Source: Proteobacteria bacterium UBA2363 (GTDB lineage: Bacteria > Pseudomonadota > Gammaproteobacteria > Xanthomonadales > UBA2363). Taken from it: 28,172 nt of DNA. The stretch lies in NCBI GenBank assembly GCA_002344355.1, contig DDTN01000018.1, forward strand, positions 1 through 28,172, given 5' to 3'. The position numbers and the translations under genes were made by a program. This document shows positions 23,406 through 28,172 of this stretch, piece after piece (positions within the stretch are counted from its first letter, which is position 1; every line of letters begins with the position of its first letter). The notes below the pieces were generated by a model, which searched no databases, was not told where the DNA came from, and saw only the letters and a program-made list of their open reading frames with translations.

Positions 23406-24308
23406 ATGACCATGAACGCCAGACCGATAGCCGCCCTCTGTCTCGTCCTGCTGGCCTCGTTGCCACTGCCGCTGGCTGCCGCGACGCCGGTCGACGAACG
23501 CCGTCCGGCCACCCCGACCCTGCAGTTGCGCGTCGACAACATCGCCGGCTCGATCGAGGTGGTGGTCGGCAGCGACGATGCCCTGGTGGTCACCGGCGAA
23601 CTCGGCGAGGGCAGCAAGCCGCTGCGCATCGAGGGCGGCCCCGAGCGCATGAGCGTGCGCGTGGAGCCGGAGAACGGCGGCGGCTGGCGCCAGCGCATGG
23701 CGCCCACCCGCCTGCGCCTCGAAGTGCCGGCGCGGACCCGCCTGGAGGTCAATACCGTGAGCGCCGACATCCGGGTCGACGGCGTCTCCGGCGAGCGACT
23801 GGAACTGGAAACGGTAAGCGGCAGCATCGATGCCGTGTCCGCCGCCGGGCAGGTCACCCTGAAGTCGGTCAGCGGCGGCATCGAGGGCCGTGGCGAGGGA
23901 CGGCAGTGGACGGTCGGGACCGTCAGCGGCGCGGTCAGCCTGGACGGCATCGCCGGCGACCTGCGGGTGGAATCGGTGTCCGGCGCCATCGAACTCGCCG
24001 CCGGCCCGGTCACCCGCCTGCGCGGCGAGACGGTGTCCGGCCGCATCCGCGCCAGCGTGCCCCTGACCCAGGCGGCGACGGTGGCGATGCAGTCGGTGTC
24101 GGGCGCGATCGAACTGAGCCTGCCCGGGCCGGTCGATGCGCGGATCCAGGCCAGCACCTTCTCGGGACCGGTGCGCAGCGACTTCGGCACGCCCGAACGC
24201 GGCGGCATCGGCGGCGGCCAGCGCCTGGACGTTCGCGAGGGCAGCGGCGCCGCCGAAGTCCGCCTGGAGTCGTTCAGCGGCAGCGTGCGGATCCTGCGCG
24301 GCGGCTGA
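23406..24308 (+). CDS. Secreted DUF4097-like beta-solenoid protein
   Basis: 300 residues with a signal peptide (about 1-26, cleavage near AAA-TPVD). From residue 118 to the end it shows repeats centred on V-S-G: at 118 (VSA), 137, 155, 173, 191, 210, 231, 252 (FSG) and 290 (FSG), spaced 18-21 residues for the first eight. Typical units are ETVSGSIDAVSAAG, ESVSGAIELAAG and QSVSGAIELSLPG. This period fits one turn of a right-handed beta-helix and matches the DUF4097 family, sometimes annotated as putative adhesins. It is the third gene of the ECF operon, 27 bases after the anti-sigma, so it may be the sensed, buffered or regulated envelope component. It could also start at the ATG at 23412. Function unknown. 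Confidence 0.85.
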   Translation: MTMNARPIAALCLVLLASLPLPLAAATPVDERRPATPTLQLRVDNIAGSIEVVVGSDDALVVTGELGEGSKPLRIEGGPERMSVRVEPENGGGWRQRMAPTRLRLEVPARTRLEVNTVSADIRVDGVSGERLELETVSGSIDAVSAAGQVTLKSVSGGIEGRGEGRQWTVGTVSGAVSLDGIAGDLRVESVSGAIELAAGPVTRLRGETVSGRIRASVPLTQAATVAMQSVSGAIELSLPGPVDARIQASTFSGPVRSDFGTPERGGIGGGQRLDVREGSGAAEVRLESFSGSVRILRGG

Positions 24309-24335
24309 GCCGCCGGCGGTCGCGGTGCCGCATGC

Positions 24336-25712
24336 TCAGGCGCAGCAGCGCGCCGGGTAGGCCGGCGCGCCGGCGAACGGGGTGCGCACGACGATCTCCC
24401 AGCCCAGCGTGGTGAGCTCGCGCAGGGCGCGGTCGGACACGTTCCCGGCGACCAGCACGGTGCGCGGTCCCGCCGACAGCGCCGGCTGCCTGAAGAAGTC
24501 CCGGGCCTCGGCGGTCCAGGACAGGTGGTCGACCGGCAGCGGCACGACCTTGACGCCGTCGGCCAGGTCCAGGACCAGGGCGGCGGTGACCGTGTCCAGC
24601 CTGGCCCCGGCCGCGGCCGGCCCCAGGAACTCGGCGGCCATGTGCAGCGCGTTGGCCAGGAAGCGCGCCTCGACCTCGTGCTCGGCCGACAGCGCCAGGT
24701 CGAGCACGTGCTCGCAGCCGGAGGCCGGCTGCAGGCGGTCGATGGCGTCGGCCAGCCGGGTCTGCACGCTGGCCAGGAACGGCCGGTGCCGGGACAGGCG
24801 GCGCAGCTGGAATTCGTCGCCGCACCAGCGCGACAGCAGCTCGCGGTTGCGCGCGCGCAGGTCTTCGGGCGGCAGCTCCCACACCACCTCGTTGAGCCGC
24901 CCGGCCTGCGACAGCACCTCGCGGCCGGCGGCCGGCAATCCGCCGAGCAGCTGGCCGGCGCCGAACGACCCGGCAGCGGCGGCCCAGGCGAGTCGGTCCA
25001 GCCGGGCGTTCAGGGCCGGGTTGCTGGTCGCGGCGTAGGGGTCGATGCCGAGCTCCCGGGCCAGCGTCCGCCGCGCCGCGCCGTACTTGGCGTAATCCTT
25101 GACCAGGCGGGTGCCCTCGCGCCCGGCGCGCTGCCACCAGCGGCGCTTGTTGCGCGGTCCGGCGCGCTCCTCGCGACCGGCGTTCATCGGGCCGACCATG
25201 TCGTAGGGATCGCCCTCGTTGCCGGCGCGCTGGCCGATGCGGTCGCGGTGGCGGTCGTAGCGGTCGCCCCAGCGGTCGGCCTGGCGCTGGAAATAGCGCA
25301 GCACGCCGGCGGGCAGGTCGACCAGGGTCTGCACCGGCCGTCCGACCACGGCCAGCAGCGCCTCGCCGGAGTCCTCCAGCGACTCCCGGCCGGCCAGCGC
25401 GAAGGCCTCGCCGGCGCTGACCTGGTCGAGCACCTCGATGGCCGCCATCTCCGCGGCGCGCACCTCGAGCAGCTCGACGCTGTCGGCGACGATCGCCCCG
25501 TGCGGCGTGTCCAGGGTGAAGCGGGCCATGAAGCCCAGCACCGGCACCTGCGGCTTCAACTGCCAGCCCGGTCCGGACAGCAGCGCGGGCTGCGCCAGCT
25601 CGATCGCCGGGAGCACGGGCTCGGATTCCGGGGACAGGCGCGCCTGCACCGGCGTGGCGACGGCGGCCAGCAGGGACAGCAGCAGGGGCAGGGCGCGGGC
25701 GAGGGCGGACAT
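24336..25712 (-). CDS. Secreted protein of unknown function
   Basis: 458 residues that I do not recognise. A signal peptide covers about 1-24 (cleavage after PVQA). Residues 25-100 are a beta-rich segment with PVLGFMARFTLDTPHG. About 130-200 form a strongly basic, Arg- and Trp-rich stretch (RYFQRQADRWGDRYDRHRDRIGQRAG; KRRWWQRAGREG). The segment KDYAKYGAARRTLARELGIDPYAATSNPALNARLDRLAW then carries a conserved-looking LGIDPY..TNP-type motif. The C-terminal half is helical and ends in ARCCA. Four cysteines are visible in the C-terminal 170 residues (RWCGDEF, SGCEH, RCC), so disulfides are possible in the periplasm. The ATG at 25712 has GGAAG 6 bases upstream. It converges on the ECF operon and diverges from the next membrane protein. 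Confidence 0.85.
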   Translation of the reverse strand: MSALARALPLLLSLLAAVATPVQARLSPESEPVLPAIELAQPALLSGPGWQLKPQVPVLGFMARFTLDTPHGAIVADSVELLEVRAAEMAAIEVLDQVSAGEAFALAGRESLEDSGEALLAVVGRPVQTLVDLPAGVLRYFQRQADRWGDRYDRHRDRIGQRAGNEGDPYDMVGPMNAGREERAGPRNKRRWWQRAGREGTRLVKDYAKYGAARRTLARELGIDPYAATSNPALNARLDRLAWAAAAGSFGAGQLLGGLPAAGREVLSQAGRLNEVVWELPPEDLRARNRELLSRWCGDEFQLRRLSRHRPFLASVQTRLADAIDRLQPASGCEHVLDLALSAEHEVEARFLANALHMAAEFLGPAAAGARLDTVTAALVLDLADGVKVVPLPVDHLSWTAEARDFFRQPALSAGPRTVLVAGNVSDRALRELTTLGWEIVVRTPFAGAPAYPARCCA

Positions 25713-25883
25713 GGACGCTTCCGGGACAGGACCGCGGATGATGCCGGAAGCGGCTGAACCGGCGCCCACCACGGCCGGCATCGGCGGCGTCCGCCGACCG
25801 GCGCCGCGACGGCCGCCAGGGGCGGGAAGCGGCCGGCGAAGGCCGGCCGGGCCGGTTTCGGGAGGCGCTGATCCGACCTTGCG

Positions 25884-25889
25884 TAGACT
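25884..25889 (+). promoter_or_regulatory. -10-like TAGACT directly before a start codon
   Basis: TAGACT ends 7 bases before the ATG at 25897, and no Shine-Dalgarno lies between. If used, transcription would begin at or next to the start codon, giving a leaderless mRNA. The same hexamer precedes trpS. Confidence 0.4.
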
Positions 25890-25896
25890 TGCGCCC

Positions 25897-26571
25897 ATGA
25901 GTCCCCCGCCCACTCCCGTCCGCCTGCCCCTGTGGCCTTTGCCGCTGCTGTGCGCGCTGCTGCCGCTGGTCGCCACCTGGATCGCCTTCGCGCTGTCGGT
26001 GCAGGGCGGCCACATCGAGGCCTGCAACCCGTTCTGGGACGGCTGCACCTCGATCAGCCGCGCGGCCCGGCACGGCCTGGGCAACGCCGTGTTCCGGGCC
26101 CTGGTGCTGCCGGCTGCCATGCTGCAGGTGCTGCTGTGGTGGCTGCTGCGCCACTGGCTGCGCGGCCTGGGCCGCGACCCGGGCGCGGCGCTGTCGGCGC
26201 TCGGCCTGGTCGCCGGTGCCTTCCTGGCGCTGTACGCGACCTTCCTGGGCACCGAGGGCGAGATCTACCAGTTGCTGCGCCGCTATGGCGTAACGATCTA
26301 CTTCGCGGCCACCTACCTGGCCCTGCTGCTGGTGCTGCGGCACCTGCACCGGCCGGCCGCGGACCGCCTGTACCGGCCGCTGCTGGTCGTCGCCCTGGCG
26401 ATGCTGGCGCTGGGCATCGCCAGCACCGTGGCGTCGGCCACGGTGGCCGGCGAGGCCGCCCGCCACCGCATCGAGAACGTCCTGGAATGGCAGCTCGGCC
26501 TGTGGCTGACCGCGATGTTCGCGCTGGTCGCCTGGCGCTGGCGGGCCAGCGCGTCCGTGCTGCCGCCCTGA
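25897..26571 (+). CDS. Six-helix membrane protein, possibly Frag1/DRAM/Sfk1-like
   Basis: 224 residues with about six hydrophobic helices (near 12-34, 64-86, 99-117, 131-149, 160-183 and 197-214). The first loop contains EACNPFWDGCTSISRAARHG followed by NAVFR; two Cys flank a PFWDG core and could be disulfide-bonded outside the membrane. The last helix begins IENVLEWQLGLW. The order (conserved loop after helix 1, TEGEIY in the middle, ENVLEW at helix 6) loosely resembles the Frag1/DRAM/Sfk1 membrane family, but I am not sure of this. There is no transporter signature. The start has no Shine-Dalgarno and may be leaderless. It converges on the FHA gene with a 39-base gap. Confidence 0.85.
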   Translation: MSPPPTPVRLPLWPLPLLCALLPLVATWIAFALSVQGGHIEACNPFWDGCTSISRAARHGLGNAVFRALVLPAAMLQVLLWWLLRHWLRGLGRDPGAALSALGLVAGAFLALYATFLGTEGEIYQLLRRYGVTIYFAATYLALLLVLRHLHRPAADRLYRPLLVVALAMLALGIASTVASATVAGEAARHRIENVLEWQLGLWLTAMFALVAWRWRASASVLPP

Positions 26572-26610
26572 GCGGCGGTGGCCGCCCGGCGGGCGCTGGC
26601 GGTCAGTGGC

Positions 26611-26985
26611 TCAGTCGGGCGCCGGCGTCCGGGTCGGCTTGACCGCCTGCGCGGACAGGTCGATGCGCAGCGAGGGCTGGAACGCCTCGGCGTCGACGTC
26701 GAGCAGGAACCAGATCTCGAAGGGACCGATGCCGATCCGGTCGCCATGCGCCAGGCGCCGCGACTGCGCCGCCTGGCCGTTGACGCGGGTGCCGTTGCTG
26801 CTGCCGAGGTCGCGCACGCACCAGCCGCCGGGGATCGCCTCGACCTCCGCGTGCCGACGCGAGACCTCCGGGTCGGGCAATTGGAACTGGCAGCCCGGGT
26901 CGCGGCCGATGTCGATGCGGCCCTGCGGCAGCGCGAACACCAGGTCCGGCCGGTCGGCCTCGTAGGTGGCCAGGATCGCCTTCAT
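26611..26985 (-). CDS. Small FHA-domain protein
   Basis: 124 residues consisting almost entirely of one forkhead-associated domain, a phosphothreonine-binding module. The signature is complete: IGRDPGCQFQLPDPEVSRRHAEVE (the Gly-Arg, Ser and His of the binding loops) and DLGSSNGTRVNG (the Asn-Gly turn). There is no transmembrane helix, kinase or second domain; a Pro/Thr-rich tail (QAVKPTRTPAPD) ends the protein. The ATG at 26985 has GGAGAA 6 bases upstream. It starts 22 bases after the tdh stop and is probably cotranscribed. Partner kinase and ligand are unknown; in bacteria such proteins often work with Ser/Thr kinases or type VI secretion, neither of which is seen here. Confidence 0.94.
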   Translation of the reverse strand: MKAILATYEADRPDLVFALPQGRIDIGRDPGCQFQLPDPEVSRRHAEVEAIPGGWCVRDLGSSNGTRVNGQAAQSRRLAHGDRIGIGPFEIWFLLDVDAEAFQPSLRIDLSAQAVKPTRTPAPD

Positions 26986-27007
26986 CGCCGTTCTCCGTCC
27001 GACCGGA

Positions 27008-28042
27008 TCAGTTCCACGAGCAGACCACCTTGCCGCACTGGCCGGCGGCCATCAGCTCGAAGCCGCGTTCGTAGTCCTCGATCTGGATCTGGTGGGTGAG
27101 CACCTTGCCGAGCGGGAAGCCGGTCAGCACCATCTGGGTCATCTTGTACCAGGTCTCGTACATGCGCCGGCCGTAGATGCCGTGCATGACCAGTCCCTTG
27201 AAGATCACCTTGTCCCAGTCGATGCCGGCGCCCCTGGGCAGGATGCCCAGCAGGGCGACCTTGCCGCCGTGGTACATGCAGTCGAGCATGTCGTTGAAGG
27301 CGTGCGGGTTGCCGCTCATCTCCATGCCGACGTCGAAGCCCTCCATGTGCAGGTCGGCCATCACCTCGCGCAGCGACTGCTTGGAGACGTTGACGACCCG
27401 GGTCGCGCCCATGTCGGCGGCCAGCTTGAGCCGGTAGTCGTTGACGTCGGTGACCACCACGTTGCGGGCGCCGACGTGCTTTGCGATGCCGGCGGCGATG
27501 ATTCCGATCGGGCCGGCGCCGGTGATCAGCACGTCCTCGCCGACCAGGTCGAACTCCAGCGCGCAATGCGCGGCGTTGCCGTAGGGATCGAAGAATGCGG
27601 CCAGCTCGGAGGGGATCTGGTCCGGGATCGGCCACAGGTTGCCGGCCGGCACCGCGATGTACTCGGCGAAGGCGCCGGCGCGGTTGACGCCGATGCCGAC
27701 CGTGTTCGGGCACAGGTGCTGGCGGCCGGCGCGGCAGTTTCGGCAGTGGCCGCAGACGATGTGGCCCTCGGCGGAGACGCGCTGGCCGACCTCGTAGCCG
27801 CGCACCGCGGAGCCGACTTCGACGATGCGGCCGACGAACTCGTGGCCGATCACCAGGCCCGGCTTGATGGTGCGCTGCGACCACTCGTCCCACTTCCAGA
27901 TGTGCAGGTCGGTGCCGCAGATCGCGGTCTTGACGACCTTGACCAGGACGTCGTTGGGGCCGATCGCCGGCACCGGCACGCGTTCCATCCAGATCCCGGG
28001 CCCGGCCTCGCGCTTGACCAGGGCGTTCATCATCTCGGACAT
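27008..28042 (-). CDS. tdh: L-threonine 3-dehydrogenase
   Basis: NAD- and zinc-dependent medium-chain dehydrogenase (344 residues) that oxidises L-threonine to 2-amino-3-oxobutyrate. It follows E. coli Tdh closely: KTAICGTDLHIWKWDEWSQ (catalytic zinc Cys), GHEFVG, GHIVCGHCRNCRAGRQHLC (structural zinc with four Cys), DPYGNAAHCAL, the Rossmann motif GAGPIGI, and EMSGNPHAF. The usual partner gene kbl is not in the window. Start choice: the ATG at 28042 gives MSEMMNALVK; ATGs at 28033 and 28030 would match the 341-residue E. coli length better, and none has a clear Shine-Dalgarno. A perfect TATAAT lies 30 bases upstream of 28042. The FHA gene follows 22 bases after the stop. Confidence 0.97.
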   Translation of the reverse strand: MSEMMNALVKREAGPGIWMERVPVPAIGPNDVLVKVVKTAICGTDLHIWKWDEWSQRTIKPGLVIGHEFVGRIVEVGSAVRGYEVGQRVSAEGHIVCGHCRNCRAGRQHLCPNTVGIGVNRAGAFAEYIAVPAGNLWPIPDQIPSELAAFFDPYGNAAHCALEFDLVGEDVLITGAGPIGIIAAGIAKHVGARNVVVTDVNDYRLKLAADMGATRVVNVSKQSLREVMADLHMEGFDVGMEMSGNPHAFNDMLDCMYHGGKVALLGILPRGAGIDWDKVIFKGLVMHGIYGRRMYETWYKMTQMVLTGFPLGKVLTHQIQIEDYERGFELMAAGQCGKVVCSWN

Positions 28043-28071
28043 GGCGGCACCGGGTTCGTTGCGGGGGCGCA

Positions 28072-28077
28072 ATTATA
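28072..28077 (-). promoter_or_regulatory. Consensus -10 box of tdh (TATAAT)
   Basis: The - strand reads GTATAATT here, a perfect TATAAT in otherwise very GC-rich DNA. It would place the start of transcription near 28065, with a leader of about 23 nt. The -35 region (around 28095-28100, GCGGCG) does not match consensus. Confidence 0.6.
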
Positions 28078-28172
28078 CGGCCAGGCCCGGAGGGCGCCGC
28101 CCGCCCTGCGCGGCCGGGGCCGGCAACGATGGCGGATCATGGCCAGCCCCGCCCTCTCCCCCGCCCCTCCCC

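Noticed and set aside
25713..26252. N-terminal extension of the secreted unknown protein
   Set aside because: A clear signal peptide starts at the ATG at 25712 with a GGAAG site. The extension would overlap the oppositely oriented membrane-protein gene.
28128..28172. Start of a further + strand gene at the right edge (ATG at 28128 or 28139)
   Set aside because: Only about 15 codons are visible, Pro-rich, with no ribosome site; it cannot be supported.
1..28172. CRISPR arrays, transposons, prophage or defence island
   Set aside because: No regularly spaced repeats, transposase, integrase, terminal inverted repeats or restriction/defence-type genes were found, and the GC-rich base composition looked uniform by eye.

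Overview
The window is GC-rich (clearly above 65% by eye) chromosomal DNA. I place it in a gammaproteobacterium of the Lysobacterales/Xanthomonadales. The reasons are: a tryptophan 2,3-dioxygenase whose active-site residues fall on the Xanthomonas campestris numbering; a long TrpS with a C-terminal extension; a heterodimeric-E1 2-oxoacid dehydrogenase operon with an HRACTG-type E2; the divergent yggS/pilT-pilU arrangement; and secreted proteins carrying a D-L-I-F-A-x-G-F-E tail. No plasmid, phage, insertion sequence, tRNA, rRNA or CRISPR signature was seen. The region reads as core chromosome with a few lineage-specific genes.

Layout. Positions 1-4250 hold two secreted-protein genes on the + strand: the 3' end of a DUF11-type protein, and a 920-residue trypsin-fold (lysyl endopeptidase-like) protease with accessory beta domains. 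They share a nearly identical tail motif. At 4506-5843 is trpS, with a C-terminal extension resembling the YegP/DUF1508 fold. On the - strand, 9552-5977 is a three-gene operon for E1 alpha, E1 beta and lipoyl E2 of a 2-oxoacid dehydrogenase (E3 is not in the window). Divergent from it is tryptophan 2,3-dioxygenase (9695-10561). On the - strand, 14991-10701 encodes an RND permease followed by its periplasmic adaptor, closed by a clear intrinsic terminator at 10575-10606. valS (15346-18123) converges on yggS (18837-18139, -). yggS is divergent from pilT-pilU (18956-21120), the two type IV pilus retraction ATPases. A histone-deacetylase-fold hydrolase follows (21200-22135).

Positions 22288-24308 form a compact ECF sigma / membrane anti-sigma-like / secreted beta-solenoid (DUF4097-like) operon. 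After it come an unrecognised secreted protein (25712-24336, -), a six-helix membrane protein (25897-26571, +), and a - strand pair made of L-threonine 3-dehydrogenase (28042-27008) and a small FHA-domain protein (26985-26611).

Functionally the window mixes housekeeping (two aminoacyl-tRNA synthetases, PLP homeostasis), amino-acid and acyl-CoA metabolism (kynA, tdh, 2-oxoacid dehydrogenase), envelope functions (pilus retraction, RND efflux, secreted protease) and one regulatory cassette. Several starts are preceded by a TANANT-type -10 box without a convincing -35. The most unusual items are the shared tail motif (internal in one protein, terminal in the other), the TrpS extension, the E2 whose HRxxDG motif lacks the Asp, and the ECF/beta-solenoid cassette.
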